A stretch of DNA of 64,000 nt from Apostichopus japonicus (GCF_037975245.1 NC_092572.1:2517501-2581500); one strand, 5' to 3'. Counted from the first letter of the stretch, positions 11,901-24,990 are shown. The notes: generated from the sequence alone by a model not told the origin. A program made the numbers and translations.

Positions 11901-13695
11901 GATGCATGTAGACATACACATGCAAAATGCTTCAGACAAGTGACAGCCTACAGCATATAATAAATATAGACCTGAAATGCTCTCATTTTAATAATATTCT
12001 TTCATACCTGTAAAATTGTGCTTCCCGTTAAGAAATACAAAAAGAAATTTTACACTCTAAGATTTTTCTGCAAGTGCATCTTTTTGTTTTTATCAAATCT
12101 ATTGTGGCCCTTGCTCACACATCTCTGGTCTGTGTAATGTTCCACTGGAACAAGTCCAAATTTTCCAAATCAATTATCAATAACTTTTTAAGTGTGTAGT
12201 GTACTTGATATGAAGCTGTTGAAAGTTTAAAATCTGTTCAGCTATTCAATGTATACTAGGTTGCTGCGTGAATATGGAAGAATCTCCTTTGTACTTAACC
12301 TATTCTCACATGTCCAAAAAAAAAGGACGGACTGCCTCCAGTTGACTATTCACACCATGCGCATGAATCTGTCTTGAATAGGTCTGTTCATTGTACAAAT
12401 CAACAAAACACTCATTGCTGCAGGAATATAGCTCTCGAAAGTTATTGTACAAATCTCACAGCCCCACACTGAGACGGACCTACTGTACCACAGGTACAAG
12501 TACCATCGATAAACAGCTCTCTAAACCACCATGCAACAGCTCAAACAATTTGTTTGTTTCCTTTTGACAGATGAGATCAAAACCTATGTTCAGTTTTCCC
12601 CCTTAACACAGAATCCCACCACGCATACAGCCTCACACAGGTCTAAACAAAAAATAGAAGTTTCAGAGCACAAGTAAAGCAGGTTGGAAGTGAAAGTCCT
12701 AATAAAAAAAAAAGCAATGCTAATTGCCCATTAGGTGTTGTCGGTGGATAAAACTACATGCTTATACCTCTGATAAGTAGTAAAGTTGTAAAGTTCTGTA
12801 TTTTGTCAGGGAGTGTCACTACTCAACAAGCCCCATAGGGTTTTTAGTACACTTCCTTTCACAGGTTTTGGTTCTTATCTCCTATGTTGTTATATCATAC
12901 TTATGTTATATAAAACAATATAAATGAAATGGAAAAATGAAAGAAGCACTTCAAAAACATAGTTGCTCTAAAAATTACTATATGTGTGAAATAAGAATAA
13001 GCAAGTTACAAGGTGTTAGACATATTCATCTACTTCTCTCCTGTATATGTGTTCTATTAATTGTGGTTTCAATGCAAATGGCAGAGATTGCAATCCATAC
13101 CTTGTTGACCCTTTGAAGTGTTGTGAAGTTTGCAAACAGGGACATGATCTTCATCTCCATGACTCTCCTCATTACTTGTTACAGCTAAAATTCAAAGCAG
13201 AAGACAGAGCTGGTATAGAGCATTATATAAAACAATATACTGACAAGATAGTCAGAATAACGCATGCTACTTGCTCAAGTTCCTTCAAGACAGTTGAGTA
13301 AATATGATGGGTGAAAACAGTAATAGAGGGTAGAGCAGCTAACTATGATAATGGAATTAGATGAAAAGCAGGACTGCATTGAAAAGCTATGAAGAAGGAG
13401 AGGGGCAAACAGTAGTTGAAACTGGTTGGAAAAGCCTTAGGGGTTGAGTTCATTATAATAAGCACTTCACTTTTATCATGCCATACTCAATGGTATCAAT
13501 CCTCAAAGGTTTCAGATATGATTAAAATACAGTAAATACAAAATGGGGTCTATGGCCTCAGTTACTCTACCCCATCCTTTTTCCTCATGGTAAACCTTTT
13601 CCCTCTTCAGAGCTTCCTTGTGGGAAATTAGCTCTCCACAATATTCTACTAGGAACTCCCCTTTGATGAACTTCCTATGTGCAATACTCCATAAC
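8788..13695 (-). CDS. SET-domain-fragment gene, five linked 3' exons
   Basis: Five minus-strand exons join in phase: 13571-13695 (phase 2 to 1), 13101-13184 (1 to 1), 11177-11260 (1 to 1), 10224-10296 (1 to 2) and 8788-8905 (2 to TAA). The first codes for the N-terminal half of a SET lysine-methyltransferase domain, with GEFLVEYCGELI and KREKVYHEE, closest in style to KMT5A/SET8. The next two are copies of one acidic exon. The last two code for a Lys-rich tail (WKKSHEKKIHH, SKKDNDFLKTQGEDVPYNWF). The catalytic part of SET (NHS and the Tyr motif) is absent, so the product could not methylate as modelled. The 5' exons are not established. Alternatives are a truncated isoform or a decaying gene. 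Exon borders rest on GT-AG sites and phase agreement only. Confidence 0.55.
10224..10296 (-). CDS. SET-fragment gene, basic exon
   Basis: 73 nt between CTTACAG and GTAGAA. Read in phase 1 it gives RKYTIWKKSHEKKIHHRNLK then DDA. A second frame is also open (KEVYHMEKEPREENTSQEP) but would run into a stop in the following exon, so I prefer the basic reading. The Lys/His-rich composition would suit a nuclear protein; that is inference. Confidence 0.5.
11177..11260 (-). CDS. SET-fragment gene, acidic exon, copy 2
   Basis: 84 nt between GAATTTTAG and GTATGG, symmetric phase 1-1. It codes for VTTNEESDGDEDHIPVCNRR then NTSKGQK. It is a close paralogue of the exon at 13101-13184. The similarity continues into both flanking introns, so a genomic segment of at least 200 bp was duplicated, not only the exon. 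Confidence 0.6.
13101..13184 (-). CDS. SET-fragment gene, acidic exon, copy 1
   Basis: 84 nt, phase 1-1, between GAATTTTAG and GTATGG. It codes for VTSNEESHGDEDHVPVCKLH then NTSKGQQ. Relative to the copy at 11177-11260 the length is unchanged, there are no stops, and the splice sites are kept. That pattern suggests both copies are under some constraint or that the duplication is young. The stretch is Glu/Asp-rich, with no known domain. Confidence 0.6.
13571..13695 (-). CDS. SET domain N-terminal exon
   Basis: 125 nt, phase 2 to 1, between GGTTACAG and GTAGAG. It codes for LWSIAHRKFIKGEFLVEYCG then ELISHKEALKREKVYHEEKG. In SET methyltransferases the equivalent strand pair (GxG...F.KGEFLVEY.GELI...A..RE) forms part of the S-adenosylmethionine pocket. 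The upstream exon should supply the GxG turn, but I could not find it. No downstream exon with the NHS motif is visible in this chain, so the domain looks truncated. Confidence 0.65.
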
Positions 13696-15013
13696 CTGTA
13701 ACCACAAAATATGCAGTTACAGTTGGTCAAGTTAATATCATTTTCTGGCCATCATAGTACTCACAATAATATGAGAGTTGATTACAACATGTAATTGACA
13801 TTTAGGCATTCACAAGTAAAAGCCCTGTCAACCTAATAATTTGGAGACATTCTTGAATCATCTATTGTACCTCCAGGTTTACGGTATAGTTTGTACCCAT
13901 GCAATATGACAAAACCTACATGAATGACCCATTTTCAATTATTTTTTGTACCTGTAAGCTGATTTAAAATGATCTTGTGCAACAACACTTAAATAACTAA
14001 TGACATAATGTGTTGTCCTACCTAACACTATCAACTACTAGTTTGTACCAAGTAATCTATGTAATATATCATGCTTACAAAATATTGGAAAGATAAACTA
14101 TTGGAAGACCTAACGATAGGGCTCATTTACATTTCAAGACCAACATAAATTTGAGTCTGATGCTAACATAGTGCCCTTCATGCACAGTATTATCATGTTT
14201 ATAAGCACACATGTAGTACATAGGCTATCTGACTGATTTTAAATTGGTGGCACCACTAATATGAGATTTTGCCATGTACTATATAAATTCTTGTTAAAGT
14301 ATAGCTTCATACCAAATATTATGCAGATCATTGGCATGGGATCATGCCAAATTAAACTGAAAGTTTACATTAAGCCCCACATTCAAGGGAGCAGCTGCAC
14401 AACGCACATATCTACTACCCCTGACCAACATGTATACATTTACTGCAATGCAACATGTTTTAAGCACATACTTTTACCATTCACAACACTGTTCGTCAAA
14501 TACTGTGAATAATTCAAAAAGCTCAACTAACATACACACCAGTGCTGTTGTATTTGAGACAAATTTAGACTCAACAATAACGCCATCAATAAACTGGACT
14601 GAAAATAACCATTTATCAACTTTGTTAGTACAGTAGTGAAAAGCCTCTTTTAATGGCCCCAAACTTCTCTTTACACGACATCTAAGTTGCATCGGTTAGA
14701 AATATATCATAAAATTATAATGCTTTTGCAATAAACATTTCATGGTGCAAGAGCGGATTTAAAACAGCAGAACTACTTTCAAAGCACTGAAACATCCACA
14801 TAGGCACTAATTTTTACTTTCTGGAAGTATAGACCCAACCATGCACGCATCGCCTGACGTTAGGCTACTTCTGGGCTCGGTCTAGCGAAAGGAGGATCAC
14901 CCGGATCGAATGTTTGGCTCATCGCTTTGATAAGGCGTCATACTTAAGACAACATACTGAAGACAAAAGTTTGAACTTGGCATCAAGATGGCTTAACTTA
15001 GTTCAAGACATAC
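13696..15013. other. Intronic or intergenic DNA with a small GC-rich patch
   Basis: A locally GC- and CpG-rich patch at about 14835-14950 stands out from the AT-rich surroundings. On the minus strand it holds a short frame MSQTFDPGDPPFARPSPEVA followed at once by TAA and then RQAMRAWLGLYFQK in the same frame. It could be a 5' untranslated or promoter region, or a damaged exon. Nothing else is recognised. Confidence 0.3.
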
Positions 15014-15260
15014 CTTTAGTTGCCACCTGAGGCTTGAAGTTAGATTTGCAAAGACAATCATAGGAATATTTCCACTCCCAGAGATGACAACCCTGAGGAT
15101 CAGAGACCAGACCAGAGCTGATGTTTATTTTTTTACCAGTGGTTTTTAATATTTGTGTAACTTTTTGATGTGCAATTAGCAATTTAACGGGTGAGTGAAA
15201 CCATGCTGTCTCCATTTTTTTTGTACTCTCCCCAATGAGATCAAAGTATAACCGTGCCAT
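15014..15260 (-). CDS. Possible coding exon, unknown protein (MARLYFDL...)
   Basis: An open exon starts at ATG (15258-15260), with an in-frame TAA just upstream, and ends at a strong donor (AACTAAAG then GTATGT) after 82 codons in phase 1. The peptide starts MARLYFDLIGESTKKMETAW and contains SDPQGCHLWEWKYSYDCLCK. It is not a low-complexity frame and looks protein-like, but I do not recognise it. It lies 1.3 kb upstream of the SET exon on the same strand. Its phase-1 end does not fit that exon's phase-2 start, so at least one exon would lie between, or it belongs to another transcript. Confidence 0.35.
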
Positions 15261-18200
15261 AAAGTATTATTTTAAGCAAGTGTTGTAATAATATTGTAGG
15301 GTAAGTGTATCCTTACCCAGTAATGTTACTGAAAAATTAGGTCCCGATCGAACAACAATTGCATTTATTTTTACTAGGCCCTAGTTGCTATCGTATCACT
15401 TCCCAATCCCATACTGTGCGAATATATTCTACACTATAGGGCAGCTGGTCAAGTACCTTACTAGCTTCACTGTTTTACCTCTGTTCGCCTGTCCTGCCCC
15501 TTCAATCAATTTTCACCGCCCAGTCCCCCATTCATTAGCACTTATATTTGTACTTCCCTGTCGCCAACTCCATAGGTTTATATTTTTCTTGCTAAATTCC
15601 ACAGTTCACTATTTGTATGTGCATATCGTACGCCTGTTTGAACTTGAGAGTTTAAACTACACATGCGCAAAGCCTCAAAACCTGATCCAATATTTACCCT
15701 GGGCTCTTTGCAGTGTCTGTAAACAACCAGCTCCACGAAAATTACAGTTACCCAGGGATAGGCTATATCAATAACTTTCTACGAAATATGCATTAAAAAA
15801 ATCCTTTAAATTTGACAATGCAGGAAGTTCAGTAATTTACCCAGGAACCTGTTTTAAAAATTACCAAATTTATTTTATGCATGGTTCACCACAAATAAGC
15901 ATATTCTGAAAATTTTAGTTGAATTGCTTCACAACTGGTCTGATTTTCATTGTGAATTGCTTCCCAATGGGTTTGAAATATTCACTAAAAAAGCCAGTTG
16001 TTGCATCTGTACCTGTACTTGAAGTTCCTCTTTTGCATCAAAAAAAGGTTGTTAGATTAGAAACTAGAAAGGGAAATTGTGAACCCCCTTTAGAGTTGTA
16101 TATTCAACCTCAACCATTGACAAGTAGAGTGATTCAAATGAAAACTAGTCACATTTTTTAACAAGCAGAGTTGAGAGCTATGAAATTCACTCAGTTGCAC
16201 GCACTGATCAAGGTTTTCAACTCAAAATGGGATGTTTAGATTTGCAGCTACAGCAAGGGGCGTGTCCATTCTTTATTAATTTATAATATAAGACTATCAT
16301 GATATTCCACCCAGTAATGCAATATCTGCCAGAAGTATTTGTTCACAAGCAGAAGATATTTATTGTGTAATGGATTGTTCAGGAATGCCAAAACCAAATA
16401 GTGGATAAAGTCATGTGTATTATGTGTACAGAAGCAGTTTAAATGGCATAGTTTGTATATAGGTTATAATAAAGGGTTAGCCTGTCATTTTCTATGAGTT
16501 ACTGTGTATGTACATTACCAAAAATGTTATTTACATGTATGCCTTTAATGCAAAAATATAGGAGTTTCATTTTGTAGCTACTGTAGGCCTTTTCTTCATA
16601 ATAGTACCAACCATTGGCAAATGTGTTTCACTTTGTAGGAAAGAAATACTTTTTTTTGAGATGTGCAGATGAGTTTTTGCATCTCTCAAATGTTTCATAT
16701 TGATAGGTCAGTATTTACCTTTTAAAAAACATGTGTAGATTTATTTTGGTGTGATGTACAGTAGCATAAAATTTGCAACTTGTGGATTTGGCCAACAATT
16801 TATTCAGCGATTAAAGTTAAATTTATAGTGGATATTAGTGAAATTACTAGTGATTGCTCGAAAAGATTGGAGAGTTGCAAGCAAATCTGTCAAACCAGTG
16901 GTGACATGTGAATACAAAGGGTTGACAGCACCAAAATTAATGCATGTAACTTTTGACTGCATGTTACTTAAATAGCTTACATGTGTGTGCGCACGTGTGC
17001 ATGCACACATGTAAGCTATGTGTGCATGTGCATGCAAGTAAAATATTCAGTAATCATCATATCCCGAAATGGCCTACATAAACAAAACCCAGGAGTAACT
17101 TTGAAAACACCCTTTTTGTATTTTTCACTTGGGGTGCAGGTAATGATTTGTTTGTGCAGGTAATTTTTGTTTAACCTACATGCACAGGTGCATGTACAAT
17201 TTTTTTTTTGTAATTGGAACACTGGTTGACAGTCACCAGTTTATTACACCTCTGTTTATAGCTCCATGATTACACATTCAAGAAAGAAAACAGCCTCAGG
17301 CCATACCAATTACAGGTCACTACATCAAACCACTATACATCTGTTGCATTCAATTCAATACCATGAATGCCATAATATATTGACCAATCCCAAGACTTCT
17401 AGTCATTAAAGTTACAGTAAATTCATCAAATCTTTGACATGGCAATATGTGCACCTACTCTAAACCATGGCAGTGAGGGAAGATCTCACCATGAAATGTA
17501 TAAATGTCCCAATGCACCAACTCACATATCCATGAATGTAAACACCTGTTCCAACATGCATGACCATAAACATAATACTTTTTATAGAACAGGTTCAGCA
17601 GATGACTCTTTAGTTCTGTTTCTCGTTAGACATAAATTTGGCATCCTAATAACCACATCTTAGATAACAATTATTTTACCTCTGTGTGAAAGCATCGGTG
17701 ACTAAAACAGCTATGTAAATTAGTGTACTGGTTTCATCTTAACAAGTTCTAAGTGCTGGGCAGAAGAGCAATAGAGACAGAAATTGCCCTAGGATTGATT
17801 ACAGATAAAAGATAAAAGTGAATCTGTGTAAGAATGGCACTGTATACTGTGTGGCACAGTGCAGCACAGTGTAACAGGAACTGGAATAGATACTTACCAG
17901 TTGGAGTAGTTTTATGTGGTTCGAGTTAGTGTTAATATTCACTAACAGCTGTATGCCGTTCTATGCCATATACTGTGTAAGGTGGGAAGGGGAAAGGGTA
18001 ACGACAATGTTCGCTCTACATTAGCAACGTAGGTTTCTGCAGGTTGATATGCACATATGCTTTTACTTTAACCTTTGATTTGGTCCATGACACTTGCCTT
18101 TCATGATTAATGTGTAGTCGATTATATGCAAAGACTTGATGGGTCAAGTACAGTATCAATGCTCACTTTACAGAGACAGCAAATGAATATACTGTTATCA

Positions 18201-21200
18201 GTGTTCTTTCTGACAAAGTAATCTTGAATTTCAAGGTAATGATTCTCATGTCTGCTTTGGTAGCATACTGTACCTAGTTTTGCAGATACTTTTCTAGGAC
18301 TTATATTCCGAGAGCACCATTGGTATTCATGTGTAGCCTTACCTATGGAAAATGGTGACATATTTTAGTGTGTTTCACAGAACATGAGTCTTGAAAGTAG
18401 AATGCATAAATATGCTATTGTTTAAGTGTAAAATACATTTTAAAAATTTAAGGGTTGGAACAGTCCTTTTCCTTTCATTTACATCAAACCTCTCATTGAC
18501 CAAAAATCTTTCACTTGTATTCTTTTTTATCATATCCTTTTTATATTCATGATGTAAGATCTTTTTATCATGAAATTTGTTTGATGTAACTTTGAAGTTT
18601 ACCTACTTCAAAAGTTAAAGAGAAATTTGTTCAAAACTTTCTCAAGGCAAGAGGGATGTTATGAAGTGATATTCTACACCCCCCTCCCATGTACTTTAAG
18701 TTCTTATCAAACAAGATTATTTATTCCTTTGCACTATTGACCTTCAACTTTCCCCTTCTAGGGTAGGGTACTACAGTTCCCAAAATTATAGATATACTTT
18801 AGAAATTGTTCTGTCCATTTCCCAGATGTATACAGTACTGTAAGGAAGGTTCAGAAAAGGAAAATCAACTAAAAATTAGGATAAAGAGTTGTTTTCATTC
18901 TCACTTTGTGATATTTGGACCGGCGAAGACTAGAGAATACCCAGAGTTTTAGCAACTGCCTAAAACTGTATGATCTGATCTATTATTTACGTCAATGAGT
19001 TTCATTCAATCTGGGAGTCAAACAATATAAGAGAAAACTAATTAATGATAGCCTTTAAACTTTGTTTCTAAACAGATATGCTTGAATTACAAATAAAAGT
19101 ATAAAAAAAAACATAATCAATGCATCTAATCAATGCATATACTGTACATAAACAGAATAATTTGAATTCGCGCAAGTGAACCCTGCACTACATTAGATCG
19201 AAAAAGACGTGCAATTAAACCAAACTAAACATACTAAATTTCCCGTTACTTCTACATAAAATATCAATACAAAAACAACCACTTACTTCTTTGGCAGTAT
19301 ACTAAAATTTCAAGCTATAATAACTTCAGACTATCAAGCTTTCCTGAGAAAAAACGGTTAATAGTTCTTACAGTAAACAAATCGACCGTGTAGGAATGTC
19401 GTAATTGTTTCCTGAGCGTGACCGGAAATTAAGTACTAAAATATGATAAATGAAAAGGTTAAATAGAACTGAAGGTAGCATACGCCCATTAAAAGCCCCA
19501 TTGACTTACACACTAAATCACAAAAGTAATGTGGTCTCTAAGTCTAGATAGAAGTTTTCACTAGCTAAACGCTACCCATCACCGGATAGCTGACAAGTTG
19601 GCCTTTCATGGCACCATCAATTTTCCGTACCATGACCATGAAGATTTTTTGCTATCCGAGCCGGAAGTTTTCGTCACTTGTAAACAAACCTCTTCACTCA
19701 GTGGTAAACAAATTTCCTACGCTGCTCCCGGGAGGCCTAAAGGGGTCTAAAATTGCCTCAATTGACCCAATTTTCTCACCACATGTACTTCCATTCATGC
19801 TCTTCAACATGCAAGCCACAAAAAACTAGATTATGATTGATAACAGGTCACAAAAGGTGTTCTCCCGCTGCTTTTCGGCACTTTTCCTGAAGGAGAACAA
19901 TCGAGCGGATTGATATAGACTCTAATAGGAGTATGCCACCTGAAGCGTGCAGTAGTCCCGACTGCTCGCAACATCATTCATCAGTGATAAATTTGTAAAT
20001 GTTCTTTCTGTTCAACATTAGGGTATATTGAACCAGTCACTGTTGAGATGCACATCATGTGTCCGTCCAAGCTTTTACAACTTTCGGATTGTTTTTCTTG
20101 GGATTTATTATTTCTGGAAAGTTAGCGGAATCAATCAGACATATCAATTCCTTTCTTTCTAAAATGCACACTAAACATCCTTCAAAATAGCCCTCTTACT
20201 GACCAACGCGTATGACTCATCACCTTGACCGAAAATCCTGTGGCTCTGTGCGGACAAGTTGGTTGGACTATTTCATTCATCAGGGGGGGGGGTCTTAAAC
20301 AGTTTTTCTATAATTAGGATTGCATTAGATAAATTAATTGGTAATTACTTGTTTCAACATTTAATGATGCATATTCTACGGTTATTTTCTTTGAAATAAT
20401 ATTAAGTTCGATAAAATATGACGTTTTGAAAGCGAATCTCGGCTGTGGCGTTGTAGGTGAACACTGTGCATTGTGGCTGTACCCTATTGCAGAGTACAGG
20501 ATACAGTACACATATTATGTAACGGCATGCCCACCGAAGAAAGCGTAACTTGTATTTTTCTTAGAAGATATTCGATTGGATTGTACTTGGTCCGATTGAA
20601 GATAGTGACCAATGAAAATGAATTTAACATCAATTTAAAGTTATTATATATAAAGAAAAAATACTTCCCAAAACCGTTTGAACTAAATTTGTCAATGAAT
20701 ATTCAAGAGGAGGGTTACGCAAACAAAGTACGGCTATCAAATGGTGATTTTCTTCAGTATGTACTGTGTGTAATCAATGAGGGTTTTGAGTTCGATATTT
20801 ATTAACCTTGCATCGTAAATCACCCAAGTCCGGTGGAATTTTAAACTGTATTGTTAAGAAAAGAACAGAACTTGAGAGACAACACATTTCTCTGTTTAGT
20901 GCCGTTTGAACTAAGTTTTTTTCGGTATAAACTGTTCACGTTATGGCTGTAGGAAAATGGTCTATATGGTAAAGTCATAGGCCTAAAACTGCGGCGGTCG
21001 AACTCAGTTCGCGTGCCACACAGGGAATGGCGCTAAGGAATTGATATGCCTGCAATGGTTGTTATGGGTATGATTTAATGAATTGTTTATCATCAGTATC
21101 TTGAAGTAATTTAACAAAGGACTTTATTGAACTTTTGTATTACAGAAAAAAATGATTTGTGTTGTCAATGGAACTCTTTAATCATTTTCTTTTTGGGTGG

Positions 21201-21811
21201 GCGCATTATAATAAATTTCCCCCGCGGGCAGCGATAATGCCATATTTTTCCAAGCTTATAGGTGGTATTTGCCACATAGGCCACTAGTTAGTATTGGTGG
21301 TATTGTTAACAGGTGATTTGAATAAGTACTTTCAGAGAAATCCCAAGATAAATGTTTTGTTGCAATAAATGACCTTTTTTTCCATACAAAATGCAGTAGG
21401 CACTAGGCCTAGGCCTTTATAATTAGGCTAGTCCAAAATCGGTAAAATAATGAATCATTGTTTATCAATGAAGCGCAACCTAGCTCAGATATATATTCAT
21501 ATGTGAAAAAACCTATCCATACTCCAACACAACTCTCTTCTAAGTTTCCGAATGGCCCTGATGCGAAACGTTTGGAATTGCCCTAGTACTACTAAGTACT
21601 AGGCTAATAAATACACGATAATATCAATTAGGCCTATGATAGGGCTAGTTACGTTTTAACTAAGTTAGGCCTAACGTTATGCACAGCCTATAGACCTAAC
21701 CAGCTGGCGTAATTAGGAGAAAGCCATAAATAATAGCCAAGGAGAGTGTGCTTCGAAAATATAATACGGCCGCTTATGCCATTAAATGAACTACGCAAAT
21801 AGTTAACTTAC
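15261..21811. other. Long stretch without recognised gene
   Basis: No transposon domain or splice-consistent exon was found. Composition turns less AT-rich from about 19560 to 20300, where GGAA/TTCC words such as CCGGAAGT (19661-19668) occur. ETS-type sites of this kind are common near metazoan promoters. No transcript can be assigned from sequence alone. Confidence 0.4.
16973..17018. repeat. Perfect 15-bp inverted repeat around an alternating purine-pyrimidine core
   Basis: TAGCTTACATGTGTG (16973-16987) is the exact reverse complement of CACACATGTAAGCTA (17004-17018). The 16-base centre is mostly alternating purine and pyrimidine, and more GT/CA words follow to about 17036. Such DNA can extrude a cruciform or adopt Z-form; that is inference. 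Confidence 0.85.
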
Positions 21812-22028
21812 CGTTCTTCCCGCGCCGTGTGACTCGCACATCTGCATTTGGATGGACTGTATCTAGGCATATACTCGATAGGCTAGCTAGGCACGATCGA
21901 GGTTCGCGTACGTACGTATAGCTGTACTGCGCGAAGAGCGTAACGTAATAGAGGGCCGGCTTCTCTTCGGTGCAATAAGATACCGTGCAATACAATATTG
22001 GCAATATATCTTCATTTTCGCTATTCAT
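21812..22028 (-). CDS. Possible first exon of a minus-strand gene
   Basis: An open frame from ATG (22026-22028) runs 72 codons to a consensus donor (GAAGAACG then GTAAGT). The region is CpG-containing compared with its neighbours, as often seen around starts of transcription. The peptide (MNSENEDILPILYCTVSYCT...) has no recognised domain, so this may be a non-coding 5' exon that is open by chance. The SET-fragment gene lies downstream on the same strand. Confidence 0.2.
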
Positions 22029-22332
22029 TGCTTAAAAGAGGCTAATATATTTTTCCTTTGGGTAATATGTTTAAAAGGGTGATTTTATAATAAAGATATA
22101 CATATCGATTTTCATTTTAAAGGCCATAATCAAAATGTTGCCGAAAGTGCTGTTTTTAACACACGCACATATAGCCAATATCAGAATGCCCATCTTCAAT
22201 GCTTTCTAATTTACCTAGTTTTTAATTAATTTTTATAAATCTTAATAGAAACGAACATTTTTCAACCCCCCTTGACTTGCTTCCAACAATATTTGCAGAA
22301 TGTAACTCTATCGTTCCAATTTAAAAGGCAGA

Positions 22333-22365
22333 ACTTAGGGCGACAGTATATATGTCGCCCTAAGT
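22333..22365. repeat. 13-bp perfect hairpin, ACTTAGGGCGACA stem
   Basis: Positions 22333-22345 and 22353-22365 are exact reverse complements with a 7-base loop GTATATA. A further half copy (GCCCTAAGTG) follows at about 22373. It lies just upstream of a (TA)n tract. Confidence 0.85.
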
Positions 22366-22419
22366 CAAATGGTGCCCTAAGTGCTATTTTTTTCACATGA
22401 AGTGTTGCCTAACGGTCGG

Positions 22420-22421
<2 letters not shown>

Positions 22422-22518
<97 letters not shown>

Positions 22519-22545
22519 GGTGGGTGTGTGGGTGTGTGTGTGTGT
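22422..22545. repeat. (TA)n followed by (TG)n microsatellite
   Basis: About 84 bases of pure TA dinucleotide give way to a TG-rich tract with some GGG interruptions. Open frames in it are artefacts of the repeat. Confidence 0.95.
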
Positions 22546-23428
22546 TTAGGCTGGTACTAGTGGAAGATGACTAGTAGTTATTACTCAGAGTTTCATGCGT
22601 TGAGCGATCATCAGACAACTGTCTTACTTACGCTTGGCCGGGAATAATTCCGTTGATTAACGAGTAGACACAGTGTCTTGTGTGCAACTTTAAGAATTGA
22701 ACAAATTAGTGACAAGATGACTAAGCGTCATCTAACGATTGACTTTGCTAGTTTTGAGAGCTTTTTCCAAACATTTAAAAATCTATCCTCTGCTCCATTG
22801 GATGCAGGGTTATATGGAGAAACAATTTTGCGTTAACTCCATTCAACTTCGTTAATACCGCAAATTCACTTGTGGGCCATTACCGGAAATAACTTCTTCT
22901 GGCAGATCATATTATGAAAATAAATAAGAAGAATCTCAATTAACTTAGTTGATGCAATACTTGACACACATAATAAATTCTATTCATTTAAAGTCTGCAT
23001 CAATTATTGCAAGAAACTGCAAAAATATATATATGAATACGTTGCCATGTTCCCTTCCATTGGTAGTAATGGTGCTACTGGTGCATGGCTGATTCCTACA
23101 AAATAAACACATTTGACATGATATTACAGTTATTTCAACGTCTTTGTCTAGTCCCGGATACAAAACGTCTTACTACTGACTTCATTCTGCACTTTCCTAA
23201 ATGATCTTCATGTAATATTTGCACTCCTCGATGACGTAGAATTCTTGGAATTGATAATCTTTACACACAGCAAACAACCCTGTCCTTCTGCCAGTTTCAT
23301 TCGGCATTGAAATATGGTTTCAAATTGTCATCTTCGTTTGTAGTTTGTCATCTATTTAGGATCAATACCGTGCTTTGGACATGATTGGGACCTTCCTTTA
23401 CCTGCCTTGAGTAGACTGACAATTAATT

Positions 23429-23637
<209 letters not shown>

Positions 23638-24990
23638 TCTTTAATATATTAATGTATTATCCACGTACGCTCCGAATTTGACAGCGTCTGCGATTTAGTC
23701 AAGGATAGCACTTCGTTGATCGCGTAAATGCCGTTGCTCTACCGTTGATCTCTCATACGCGGAGAGCAAGACCACCAAGAAGGCTTGTGTAACTACTGTG
23801 AGCTAACCCTGGCTATGTTGAATTTTTCACAGTAGATATTAAAATGTTCTTGAACAACGCCATCTATTTCTGTTCGTGACTGTGTAATAAATTGCAACAC
23901 GAGAAGACAGCGAGTTTACAAGCTCCCTGGTCGTTCTGATTATGGAACAGTTGTTTATTTCTCCTTGGCAAAAATATATGTTTTATAAATGCATTGTGCG
24001 AGGAAAAACTCATAATCCCGCAAAGAAACTTCTTCAGGTTTAAAATATTAATTGATACATTGACAGCCGTGACATTGAATCGATCGAAGCAAAGAATTGT
24101 TAGGGTGTGATACAAAGACTATTACCTCTCTCGAACTTCCAAAACATGGGTCTAGGACATGTGATGAGGTTTGGCCTGCTTGATTTTCTGTTTGTCTTTA
24201 TTTTCGAAGGACCACTCCCCTGTCTAAGACACCTTTGTCTTCTTCGGTCTTAATGAGGGTAAAGGGAGGTACGTTTAAGCGCGTGTAACTATATATTAAT
24301 TGTAGGCAAAAACAAAAAATTAAATCATAGGAGAAAGACTGAAAGTTCATATAATCTATTAAGGCTTGCATGTCATTTAAGTAGCCTATACTATTTACAA
24401 AATGGAAACGAGTTCCGACGCTGTGACCCGATCGTCAAGAGCATTCTTAACGTCGTCACCGAGAGTGCCTTTGTACGAAACGACAATTCTAAAGTCGAAG
24501 AAATAATGATATTAAAAATAAAACAATCACCATTGCTCAATCACTCTCCATCAAACCTTGAAATATATGATTTTTTTTTTACACAAAAAGAAAATCTGCC
24601 ATTTCTGCTCTCGACACAAGGGCGATAAATTATACTCAGGTGGTAGACGATGTGACACTTATACAAATAGACACACATTCCTCATTGCATAGTTTACAAC
24701 TAAATCTTGATATATTTTCCCTAACGTAATATATGTTTCACTGATTCCAGTTAACTTTGGCTGGTTAAACATTAGATCCTTCCCTGCCGTGGATAAGAGT
24801 GAATAGTATTTGATTTCATGACGGTAAAGGTTCTTCCAAAGCTTCATTTTTACATAATAATTTTATTTTTTATATATCCTGGAAATATTTGGAATGTTTG
24901 ATTTGCTATCAATGTTTTCTGTATTAAGGATGTCCTCAAACTTCAACTATTTGTATAAAAAAGTATATTTCTCTGTGAATAGTAAGTTAG

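Noticed and set aside
11252-13301. Plus-strand frames sharing LKFKAEDRAG...HYIKQYT at 11252-11497 and 13047-13301
   Set aside because: They are the antisense shadow of the duplicated segment; on the minus strand the same DNA has splice sites and phase-compatible exons.
14474-14692. Minus frame containing KEAFHYCTNKVDKWLFSVQF
   Set aside because: Protein-like, but its possible splice phases do not join 15014-15260 to 13571-13695, so I left it out of the gene model.
20473-20805. 110-residue plus-strand frame
   Set aside because: No domain, no splice or promoter evidence, and chance frames of this size occur in the window.
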